Below, piece by piece: positions 8,487 to 16,102 of a DNA stretch of 16,644 nt. Source of the stretch: Gammaproteobacteria bacterium (GTDB lineage Bacteria; Pseudomonadota; Gammaproteobacteria; Enterobacterales; Alteromonadaceae); assembly GCA_027484495.1 (NCBI GenBank), contig JAIXSW010000423.1:1-16644 (forward strand), in the 5' to 3' direction. Both the position numbers and the translations under genes were made by a program. Position 1 is the stretch's first letter, and the number at the start of each line of letters is the position of its first letter. The notes under the pieces were generated by a model. The model had not been told where the DNA came from. It worked only from the letters and a program-made list of their open reading frames with translations, and ran no database searches.

Positions 8487-9403
8487 TAATCTTCGCCGTA
8501 ACCGAGACTGCGCAACGCGCGTTCATCATCGGCCCAGCCGGATTTCACTTTGACCCACATCTGTAAAAATACCGGCTGCTCAAACAAATCTTCCATATCT
8601 TTGCGCGCTTCAGAGGCGATGGTTTTTATGCGTTCGCCGCCTTTGCCGATCACCATGCGTTTTTGCGTGTCGCGCTCAACCAGGATCAGCGCCGCGATAT
8701 GGTAGTGTTTTTCTTCCCATTTAAAGCGTTCAATTTCCACCGTGACCGAATACGGCAATTCATCGCCCAGAAAACGCATCAGCTTTTCGCGGACGATTTC
8801 TGAGGCCATGAACCGTTGCGAGCGGTCAGTAATATAGTCTTCCGGAAAAAAGAACTCACAAGGTGGCAGCTGGGTGTGCACGATCTCGCGCAACTTACTG
8901 ACATTAGTGCCTTTTTCTGCCGATAGCGGCACAATTTCCAGAAACTGTAACTGGGTCCCCAGCCATTGTAAGTGCGGTAATAAATCTTCTTTGTCTTTGT
9001 ACAAATCGACTTTATTGACTGCCAGGATCACCGGTTTTTTCGCCACGATCAGCCGGTTTAACACCATCTGGTCGTCGTCGGTCCAGCGGGTACCTTCCAC
9101 CACGAACACCACCAGTTCTACATCCAGAATCGACGTGGCTGCGGCTTTGTTCATCAGCCGGTTGATCGCACGCTTTTCTTCACTGTGCAGACCCGGAGTA
9201 TCCACATAGACCGTCTGGTACTTGCCAACGGTATCAATACCGACAATACGGTGGCGGGTGGTTTGTGGTTTTTTCGACGTGATACTAACTTTCTGGCCAA
9301 TCAGCTGATTGAGCAGAGTCGATTTACCGACATTTGGCCGGCCAACAATGGCAACGAGGCCGGCAAAGGTATCGCCGGCGGTTTCTTGTAACAGATCATT
9401 CAT
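8486..9403 (-). CDS. era: GTPase Era, 30S ribosome assembly
   Basis: Era is an essential GTPase that binds near the 3' end of 16S rRNA and helps complete the small subunit. The 305-residue product has the Ras-like G domain: GRPNVGKST (21-29), the switch I region KKPQTTRHR from 44, DTPG (68-71), NKVD (130-133) and SAEKG (161-165). A C-terminal KH domain follows with VIGKGGERIK at 251-260 and the family tail. Length is close to E. coli (301). The start overlaps the end of rnc by 8 bases (9396-9403), the usual rnc-era arrangement; this couples rRNA processing and ribosome assembly genes. Confidence 0.98.
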   Translation of the reverse strand: MNDLLQETAGDTFAGLVAIVGRPNVGKSTLLNQLIGQKVSITSKKPQTTRHRIVGIDTVGKYQTVYVDTPGLHSEEKRAINRLMNKAAATSILDVELVVFVVEGTRWTDDDQMVLNRLIVAKKPVILAVNKVDLYKDKEDLLPHLQWLGTQLQFLEIVPLSAEKGTNVSKLREIVHTQLPPCEFFFPEDYITDRSQRFMASEIVREKLMRFLGDELPYSVTVEIERFKWEEKHYHIAALILVERDTQKRMVIGKGGERIKTIASEARKDMEDLFEQPVFLQMWVKVKSGWADDERALRSLGYGED

Positions 9404-10067
9404 GTTTTAATTGCTCCAGGATGGCCTGAGCACAATCCTGCTCGGCTTTGCGTCTTGAACTGCCGCTGGCTTGCACCGCCTCACGTCCGGCTACAGTGCA
9501 GCGCACTGTAAAAGTCTGATCATGAGCGTCGCCTTCCACCGCTACCACATCATATTGCGGCAGCGCCAGACGCCGGCCTTGCAGGTATTCCTGCAACAAG
9601 GTTTTTGAATCTTTTTGTACGCCGGGTTCGATGCTGTGTAACCGGCTGCCAAACCACTGCAGGATCCGATCTTTACAGGCTTCAGCGCCGGCATCGAGAT
9701 AAATCGCCCCTAACACGGCTTCCACCGCATCAGCCTGGATCGACTCGCGCCGCGAACCACCGCTTTTCAGCTCACCGGGGCCAAGGCGCAGATGTTGGGC
9801 GATCTCAAGTTCTTTGGCAATTTCTGCCAAAGTCACGCCTTTGACCAAAGACGCCCGCATCCGGGTCAAATCGCCTTCACGGGTTTTGGGGAAATTCTGA
9901 AACAACGCCTCGGCGATGACCAGACCTAAAATGGCATCGCCCAGGAACTCCAGCCGCTCATTGTGCTGGCCTTTACAACTACGGTGCGTCAGCGCCTGCT
10001 CAAGCAGGGCGCTGTTGCTGAACTGATAACCGAGCTTTTTCTCAAGTTTACTTAAAGGAGGTAACAT
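9396..10067 (-). CDS. rnc: Ribonuclease III
   Basis: RNase III cuts double-stranded RNA; it processes the rRNA precursor and controls many mRNAs. The product has 223 residues (E. coli 226). The nuclease domain (about 6-150) has the signature NERLEFLGDAILG at 36-48 with metal ligands Glu40 and Asp44, and Asp113 and Glu116 in ADAVEAVLG. The double-stranded RNA-binding domain follows (about 153-223, KDSKTLLQEYLQ at its start, SSRRKAEQDCAQAIL near the end). ATG at 10067 has an AAGG that overlaps the lepB stop codon (TAAGG), with only 8 bases between the genes. In E. coli RNase III cleaves its own leader; here no separate leader exists between lepB and rnc, so any such control must act further upstream. 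Confidence 0.98.
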   Translation of the reverse strand: MLPPLSKLEKKLGYQFSNSALLEQALTHRSCKGQHNERLEFLGDAILGLVIAEALFQNFPKTREGDLTRMRASLVKGVTLAEIAKELEIAQHLRLGPGELKSGGSRRESIQADAVEAVLGAIYLDAGAEACKDRILQWFGSRLHSIEPGVQKDSKTLLQEYLQGRRLALPQYDVVAVEGDAHDQTFTVRCTVAGREAVQASGSSRRKAEQDCAQAILEQLKHE

Positions 10068-10075
10068 TCCCGACC

Positions 10076-10939
10076 TTATTTAATAGTGCCAAGGCGTTCA
10101 AACCGCACGCCAACCGGTACCCAGCTGGGTAACCAGTGATTCGGATCTTCACTGAACTCAAAACTCATCCAGATAAATACCGCTTTGCCGACCAGATTCT
10201 GCTCCGGCACGAAACCCCAATACCGACTGTCACGGCTGTTGTCACGATTGTCGCCCATGACGAAATAATGACCATCCGGTACGACAAATTCGTTAGTCGC
10301 CACGCCCGGTTGACGGTAGTAATTATGGATCGGTTCCGGCAACATCGCATTTTGCAGGATGTCATAAGACTTCGTCAGATTCTGCTCGGTGAAACGTTTC
10401 AGCGGGTACGGTCCTAAGAAAAACTCACCTTCATTGTTAAATTCCTGACGCAGCGGTTCTACCGTCGGACACGGCTGATTGCTGGCTTTGTCACAAGCAC
10501 GTTGAATAAACAACTGTTTGTTTTTATAAATAATTTTGTCACCTGGCAGACCAATAACCCGTTTAATGAAATCTGAGGTTGGATCTTCCGGATATTTAAA
10601 TACGGCAATATCGCCATGATCGGGCTTACCGGTTTCCAGCAAGGTGCTGCGCCAGACCGGATCTTTGACATCATAAGAAAATTTTTCCACCAGAATAAAA
10701 TCGCCAACCAATAACGTCGGCATCATCGAACCGGACGGAATTTGGAATGGTTCGTACAGGAACGAACGGAAAACGGTGATAATGGCGATCAATGGGAAAA
10801 TATCCCGCGCCGTTTCCGCGACATAAGGCAGCGGTGCATCTTTTTCACGTTTTGGTTTAAACAGCAGTGTGTCAATTAACCAAATCAGACCCGACACCAG
10901 CGTCAGGACCACTAACAGAATTGCAAAATATCCAGCCAT
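10076..10939 (-). CDS. lepB: Signal peptidase I LepB
   Basis: LepB is the inner-membrane protease that removes signal peptides from exported proteins on the periplasmic side. The 287-residue product is shorter than E. coli's (324), the difference lying in the periplasmic loops. Transmembrane segments lie at about 3-24 and 46-60, with a positively charged cytoplasmic stretch between (KPKREK). Catalytic residues are clear: IPSGSMMPTLLVGD with nucleophile Ser71, and FIKRVIGLPGD with general base Lys126. The C-terminal box reads GDNRDNSRDSRYWGFVP. The start ATG has a GAGGA about 11 bases upstream, slightly far. Unlike the other junctions of this run, 137 bases separate it from lepA, and they hold several inverted repeats. 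Confidence 0.97.
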   Translation of the reverse strand: MAGYFAILLVVLTLVSGLIWLIDTLLFKPKREKDAPLPYVAETARDIFPLIAIITVFRSFLYEPFQIPSGSMMPTLLVGDFILVEKFSYDVKDPVWRSTLLETGKPDHGDIAVFKYPEDPTSDFIKRVIGLPGDKIIYKNKQLFIQRACDKASNQPCPTVEPLRQEFNNEGEFFLGPYPLKRFTEQNLTKSYDILQNAMLPEPIHNYYRQPGVATNEFVVPDGHYFVMGDNRDNSRDSRYWGFVPEQNLVGKAVFIWMSFEFSEDPNHWLPSWVPVGVRFERLGTIK

Positions 10940-10991
10940 GAGATTAAGGTTCCTCGTTCAGAAAACGTTCTGAGCTTACTGAAAATTGCAG

Positions 10992-11007
10992 GGCGCTGGC
11001 GAGCGCC
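10992..11007 (-). repeat. Hairpin in the lepA-lepB spacer (downstream)
   Basis: A perfect inverted repeat, GGCGCT and AGCGCC around a 4-base loop. On the transcribed minus strand it is followed by CTGCAATTTTCAG, only a short T-run, so it could be a weak attenuator or an mRNA-stability element before lepB. Confidence 0.45.
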
Positions 11008-11038
11008 GTGATGGACTTTATTGTTACCAGCTGTAAGA

Positions 11039-11067
11039 CCCGGAGCGCGGCATGAGCTGGCTCCGGG
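11039..11067 (-). repeat. 8-bp-stem hairpin just after lepA
   Basis: CCCGGAGC (11039-11046) and GCTCCGGG (11060-11067) pair perfectly with a 13-base loop. It starts 10 bases after the lepA stop codon in the transcript and is followed by TCTTACAGC, without a T-run. It is therefore not a standard intrinsic terminator; it may protect the lepA end or lower readthrough into lepB. A short ORF begins in its loop (see findings). Confidence 0.55.
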
Positions 11068-11076
11068 GTGGGCTGC

Positions 11077-12876
<1,800 letters not shown>

Positions 12877-12966
12877 TTTTTCCAATCAAAACTGAGCTGT
12901 AAAGCAGCAAGTGATATGGCAGGCGACATCGCCGCTGCCCCTTGCGGCAGATTAAAATTGCCGCGA

Positions 12967-12995
12967 ATTGTACTCTAATTCCCAAATGCTTGCAC
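12967..12995 (-). promoter_or_regulatory. Candidate sigma-70 promoter for lepA-lepB-rnc-era-recO-pdxJ-acpS
   Basis: On the minus strand TACAAT (12972-12967, five of six consensus positions) lies 17 bases after GTGCAA (12995-12990, a poor -35). Transcription would start near 12960, about 84 bases before the lepA ATG. The -35 box lies only a few bases past the rseC stop codon. The leader holds overlapping inverted repeats (GCGGCA, TGCCGC, GCGGC at 12931-12964). Confidence 0.42.
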
Positions 12996-13003
12996 TGTGT
13001 TCT

Positions 13004-13537
13004 TCATGCAGGCGAGCCGTCTGCTGACTGTTGCAACACGCTGATGTCAGGCAGTACCCGCACCAGCTGTACCTGCAATTGGTCGGCACGGCCTGATTCA
13101 ACCCGGCGCACACACCACAAAGTCAGCGCAGTACTGAAAACAGCACAGCCAAGTTGCAGCAATTCATGCCACGATTGCAGATGCCCCAGTGCCAAAGCAC
13201 AGATAAATACGCACAAAGGTAACAGGTAGACTAATAACGCTGACCGCAAGACAGCACCGGGTTCCAGACAAATCTCGACCTGCTGACCGGGCAGCAGGTC
13301 GGCGCCCCCCGCTAAAAACAACTGTTGCTGACGTACCGGTAACGCTTTTGCCACCAGACCACTGCTGCAACTGTCTTGTTGTTGACAGCCGCTACAGCTG
13401 GTCGATACCGGCGTTGACAGCCAGACGCCACCTGCATCCTGACGTAACACAGTCGCTTTGACTATCAGCCGTTGCGACGACGAAGCATCATTTGGTTGAG
13501 GACTGTGGCAGGATTTATCTTCAGGGGAACTGGTCAT
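13004..13537 (-). CDS. rseC: RseC/MucC family inner-membrane protein, sigma-E accessory regulator
   Basis: RseC is the third gene behind rpoE. In E. coli it has a mild positive effect on sigma-E and takes part with the Rsx complex in keeping SoxR reduced. The 177-residue product has the family layout: an N-terminal domain with a cysteine cluster CSGCQQQDSC (Cys48, Cys51, Cys57), then two membrane segments at about 98-118 and 125-143, and a short cytoplasmic tail. It is about 18 residues longer than E. coli's, the extra length being a polar, serine-rich N-terminus (residues 1-22) with one more cysteine (Cys10). No internal ATG or GTG would remove this extension at the homology boundary. The ribosome-binding site is weak. 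It lies 105 bases after rseB, across a hairpin. Confidence 0.9.
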   Translation of the reverse strand: MTSSPEDKSCHSPQPNDASSSQRLIVKATVLRQDAGGVWLSTPVSTSCSGCQQQDSCSSGLVAKALPVRQQQLFLAGGADLLPGQQVEICLEPGAVLRSALLVYLLPLCVFICALALGHLQSWHELLQLGCAVFSTALTLWCVRRVESGRADQLQVQLVRVLPDISVLQQSADGSPA

Positions 13538-13592
13538 GGCATCTACCGGTACAGGAGAGACTGTCGATTTTAGAGCAGTGACAGGCTGAACT

Positions 13593-13629
13593 CAATGCTA
13601 TAGCCGATAAAGGTCCGGCCATAGCATTG
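13593..13629. repeat. Long imperfect hairpin between rseB and rseC
   Basis: CAATGCTAT (13593-13601) pairs with ATAGCATTG (13621-13629), nine bases without mismatch. After one A/C mismatch the stem continues with GCCG (13603-13606) and CGGC (13616-13619), leaving a 9-base loop. In the rseB-to-rseC direction it is followed by AGTTCAGCC, with no T-run. It begins 13 bases after the rseB stop codon in the transcript. A role in differential expression or RNA stability is possible but not shown. Confidence 0.6.
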
Positions 13630-13642
13630 CAAACATTGATAG

Positions 13643-14605
13643 TTATTCGACAGATGCAGCCAGCTTTGCTGCCAGCTCAGGTCGCAACGGGCCAATCACT
13701 GTCACATCAAGGTTTTGCTGCGTCGTCACCAGAATGGTCACGGCGCCATCACGCAGTTGCTGCTGTGGCAACCGGGCGGTAGGCTGCACAAACACGGAGA
13801 TTTGATGCAAACCGTCACTGAGTAACCAGTTCGCCAGCACCGGCACACTGCGGGTGCTGATCGGCGCCTGTTCGGCTAATAACTGATAACCCGGTGGGAT
13901 CCAGTTTAATTTAAACTGGTCCTGCGGCGCCGGGCGACTGACCAGAGCGTGCGGTTGTTCCGGCAGCTGCGCGCTAATCAGGCTTTGCAGTTCAGGTGGT
14001 AAGCTGGTTTTTAATTGCAAATGCACCACCATCCAACGGTCAAGCACTTCGTTTTGTTCGTCGACAGTATCGACCCGCAGTGGAAAACCGGTTTCGGCGT
14101 CCTGCCACAACCAATAACTGTAACGGCTGGCATCGCGCGCGCTAAGGCGCAGTAACTGTGCGGTACGGCCCGACAATGGCACACTACTGCCAGGCACAAT
14201 GTCATAAAGCTGTTTGATCACGGCAGGCGGTTCAAACAATATCGCAGGCAGTTCTTTAATGGAGTCGTTTTGCGTGACTATGACCGGCGCATCCGGTGCG
14301 GCATAATAGACTTTGTCGCCACGGCGGAACGTATCGGTACCCACGCCGTCCTGCAGCAATAACCGCTCCAGTTCAAGTGGCACAGACAAAGCGCCGGATT
14401 GTTCATGCAAACCATGTAACCAGCGATAGGTGATCAGCTGGTTTGGCCGAACCTGGACAAAAGACACGTCAAAATTGAATTTACGGACCGCTTGTTGGGT
14501 CCGTTCAAATTGTTGCCAGTCGTCGGCCTGCGCCGACAAACTGCACAGTGATAACAGCAGGCTGACGGACAGCCTGCCTAACCAACTTCCCTGGCTCAAT
14601 ATCAC
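13643..14605 (-). CDS. rseB: Periplasmic sigma-E regulator RseB
   Basis: RseB binds the periplasmic part of RseA and shields it from DegS; it releases RseA when it senses mislocalised lipopolysaccharide or lipoprotein. The 320-residue product (E. coli 318) has a signal peptide (about 1-27, cut likely after SAQA), a large lipid-binding MucB-type N-terminal domain (about 28-205) and a smaller C-terminal domain (about 225-318). The start is a GTG at 14605 overlapping the rseA stop (GTGA), with AAAGG nine bases upstream inside rseA, so translation is coupled. Sequence similarity is lower than for the cytoplasmic proteins, but patterns such as FNFDVSFVQVRPNQLITYRW, the length and the gene order are convincing. 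Confidence 0.95.
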   Translation of the reverse strand: MILSQGSWLGRLSVSLLLSLCSLSAQADDWQQFERTQQAVRKFNFDVSFVQVRPNQLITYRWLHGLHEQSGALSVPLELERLLLQDGVGTDTFRRGDKVYYAAPDAPVIVTQNDSIKELPAILFEPPAVIKQLYDIVPGSSVPLSGRTAQLLRLSARDASRYSYWLWQDAETGFPLRVDTVDEQNEVLDRWMVVHLQLKTSLPPELQSLISAQLPEQPHALVSRPAPQDQFKLNWIPPGYQLLAEQAPISTRSVPVLANWLLSDGLHQISVFVQPTARLPQQQLRDGAVTILVTTQQNLDVTVIGPLRPELAAKLAASVE

Positions 14606-15243
14606 TGCTGCTGACCTTTACCCTCGTCCGCTGCAGCGTTTTTCGCTTGCTGCGCAGCAGCCTGTTCCATCAGTCGGATTTGTTGTTGGCGTGCCTGCAT
14701 CAGTTCCTGCAGGCGACGTTGTTGTTCCAGCTGCAACTGCTGTTGCTGCGGCGTAAAACGCGATTCAACCGAAGTCTGACTCAGACTAACCGGCGCTGCG
14801 ACACCACCGATCGGGCTGGTTTGTAATACCGGCAGCGGCGTGGTGAGCGCATCGTCCGGTTTTTGTTGTGTTTGTTGCACACCGACCACAGCGATGAGCG
14901 CGACGCTGGCCGCAATTGCGCCCTGCATCAGCATTTTCCACCAGCCCTGATTAGCAGCAGGTTGCGAGCCGGTCACTGCGGTAGCAGTCACTGGTTGCAA
15001 CACTGGCACAGTTTCCGCCACTAATTGGTGAGCTTCTTCCTGTTCCAGCACTGCCGAGAACCGGTCGGCGAAGTTGATATCGAGTTGGGGCGTCAGTTCC
15101 TGCCTCAGCACAGTGCCTGCTAATTGGTAACGCAACCAGCTGGCCTGCAGATCAGGATCAGACAATAACAAGTCGAGCTGCTGCGCACTGACGCTTTGAT
15201 TGTCACTGGCGGCGGAAAGCCATTCTTGATGTTCAGACGACAT
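14602..15243 (-). CDS. rseA: Anti-sigma-E factor RseA
   Basis: RseA holds sigma-E at the inner membrane; stepwise cleavage by DegS, RseP and cytoplasmic proteases frees it. The 213-residue product (E. coli 216) has a cytoplasmic sigma-binding domain (about 1-70, EWLSAASDNQSVSAQQLDLL), one membrane segment (about 106-123, IAASVALIAVVGVQ) and a periplasmic part. By alignment with E. coli, the DegS site would be Val152-Ser153 in AAPVSLSQ, and the RseP site Ala112-Ser113. Glutamine-rich stretches at 165-200, as in E. coli, may restrain RseP. A longer frame begins at a TTG at 15276, but ATG at 15243 has AGGA six bases upstream and fits the family N-terminus. It follows rpoE by 25 bases and overlaps rseB. 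Confidence 0.95.
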   Translation of the reverse strand: MSSEHQEWLSAASDNQSVSAQQLDLLLSDPDLQASWLRYQLAGTVLRQELTPQLDINFADRFSAVLEQEEAHQLVAETVPVLQPVTATAVTGSQPAANQGWWKMLMQGAIAASVALIAVVGVQQTQQKPDDALTTPLPVLQTSPIGGVAAPVSLSQTSVESRFTPQQQQLQLEQQRRLQELMQARQQQIRLMEQAAAQQAKNAAADEGKGQQQ

Positions 15244-15268
15244 ACTAATTCCTGTCTTCGTTGATAAA

Positions 15269-15844
15269 TCAGCCAATAAGTGGCTTCAACTGGGTATCTA
15301 TCGCTTCTCGGGCTCTGAAAATACGGCTGCGGACGGTGCCAATCGGACACCCCATCACTTCAGCAATCTCTTCATAACTCAGCCCATCCAACTCACGTAA
15401 CGTAATCGCCGTGCGTAATTCTTCCGGTAACTTTTCAATGGTCTCGAACACCACCTGACGGATCTCTTCGGTCAGTAATAACTTTTCCGGTGAGTCCTGT
15501 ACTTTTAATGCGTCACTGCCCTCATAAGATTCGGCATCTTCAGCATCGACATCAGTTGACGGCGGCTTGCGGCCGTTGGCAACCAGGTAATTTTTGGCGC
15601 TGTTTACAGCGATCCGGTACAACCAGGTATAAAAGGCACTGTCGCCACGAAACCCGGGCAATGCCCGGTAGGCTTTGATGAAAGCATCTTGTGCCACATC
15701 AGCCACATCGCCGTGATTAGAGACGTACCTTGAGATTAAGTTCGCTAATCTGTGCTGATATTTTCTGACCAGCAAGTTAAAAGCAGCTTTATCTCCTTGT
15801 TGCACCCGTTGGACAATCTGCCAATCTAATTCTTGCTCGCTCAT
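15269..15844 (-). CDS. rpoE: RNA polymerase sigma-E factor RpoE
   Basis: RpoE is the ECF sigma factor that directs RNA polymerase to envelope-stress genes and to its own promoter. From the chosen ATG the product has 191 residues, as in E. coli, and starts MSEQELDWQIVQRVQQGD. Region 2 covers about 20-92 (AFNLLVRKYQHRLANLISRY, DVADVAQDAFIKAYRAL, FYTWLYRIAVNSAKNYL). Region 4 covers about 130-185, with the helix-turn-helix YEEIAEVMGCPIGTVRSRI. An in-frame ATG eight codons upstream (15868) gives a 199-residue form without a good ribosome-binding site. The chosen ATG has AGGGG about 12 bases upstream, rather far, so its initiation may be weak or assisted. A sigma-E-type promoter lies about 60 bases upstream, and rseA, rseB and rseC follow. 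Confidence 0.98.
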   Translation of the reverse strand: MSEQELDWQIVQRVQQGDKAAFNLLVRKYQHRLANLISRYVSNHGDVADVAQDAFIKAYRALPGFRGDSAFYTWLYRIAVNSAKNYLVANGRKPPSTDVDAEDAESYEGSDALKVQDSPEKLLLTEEIRQVVFETIEKLPEELRTAITLRELDGLSYEEIAEVMGCPIGTVRSRIFRAREAIDTQLKPLIG

Positions 15845-15910
15845 CTGGGAGCCATTCCCCTGTCTCATTACTGCTTTAAAATGTTATTGGCTCTTCTCAA
15901 GCGTATTCAC

Positions 15911-15937
15911 TCAGATGAAGGGCGGCGGAAAAAGTTC
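15911..15937 (-). promoter_or_regulatory. Sigma-E-dependent promoter of rpoE (autoregulation)
   Basis: On the minus strand GAACTT (15937-15932) is followed after exactly 16 bases by TCTGA (15915-15911). This matches the sigma-E consensus (GGAACTT, 15-16 bases, TCTGA/TCAAA) except for C instead of the first G. Transcription would start near 15905, about 60 bases before the rpoE ATG. Autoregulation of rpoE from such a promoter is established in E. coli. Confidence 0.75.
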
Positions 15938-15964
15938 GGTTTCACCGATAAAAAAGTTACAATA

Positions 15965-16020
15965 AAATGATCGCCATGCTGTTTTTCGGCATAAAAAGGC
16001 GTTTTTCGTTCAGATCATTT
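15965..16020. repeat. 8-bp inverted repeat in the rpoE-nadB intergenic region
   Basis: AAATGATC (15965-15972) and GATCATTT (16013-16020) are perfect inverted copies 40 bases apart. Between them lies a smaller hairpin, ATGCTG around a T5 loop with CGGCAT (15976-15992), and runs of A5 and T5. It may be chance in an AT-rich spacer, or an operator pair or long stem in a nadB leader. Confidence 0.35.
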
Positions 16021-16058
16021 GCTTTGTGCAGGCCGTCCGAACGGCGGCTCAAAGGCTA

Positions 16059-16084
16059 CAGATCTGATTAAGATCCTGTTTTTT
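16059..16084 (+). terminator. Terminator-like hairpin in the nadB leader
   Basis: C59 to C64 (CAGATC) pairs with GATC-C-TG (16072-16078) as a 6-bp stem with one bulged C and a 7-base loop, followed directly by six T (16079-16084). It ends 18 bases before the nadB ATG. The stem is short with three G-C pairs, so it is a weak candidate, but stem plus T6 in a leader is the form of an attenuator. Confidence 0.35.
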
Positions 16085-16102
16085 GTCGGGTAAGTGTATC
16101 GC

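Noticed and set aside
10054..10061. Perfect plus-strand AAAGGAGG, like a ribosome-binding site
   Set aside because: It is the complement of the codons for the N-terminus of RNase III (Leu-Pro-Pro-Leu), and no start codon or plausible plus-strand ORF follows at proper spacing.
13521..13622. 33-codon cysteine-containing ORF on the minus strand overlapping the rseC start
   Set aside because: It starts inside the rseB-rseC hairpin, has no ribosome-binding site, and its composition looks like random reading of the spacer.
15844..15868. Longer RpoE beginning at the ATG at 15868
   Set aside because: The eight extra residues do not match RpoE of E. coli, the upstream ribosome-binding site is poor, and the 191-residue form has the family length. 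It is not fully excluded.
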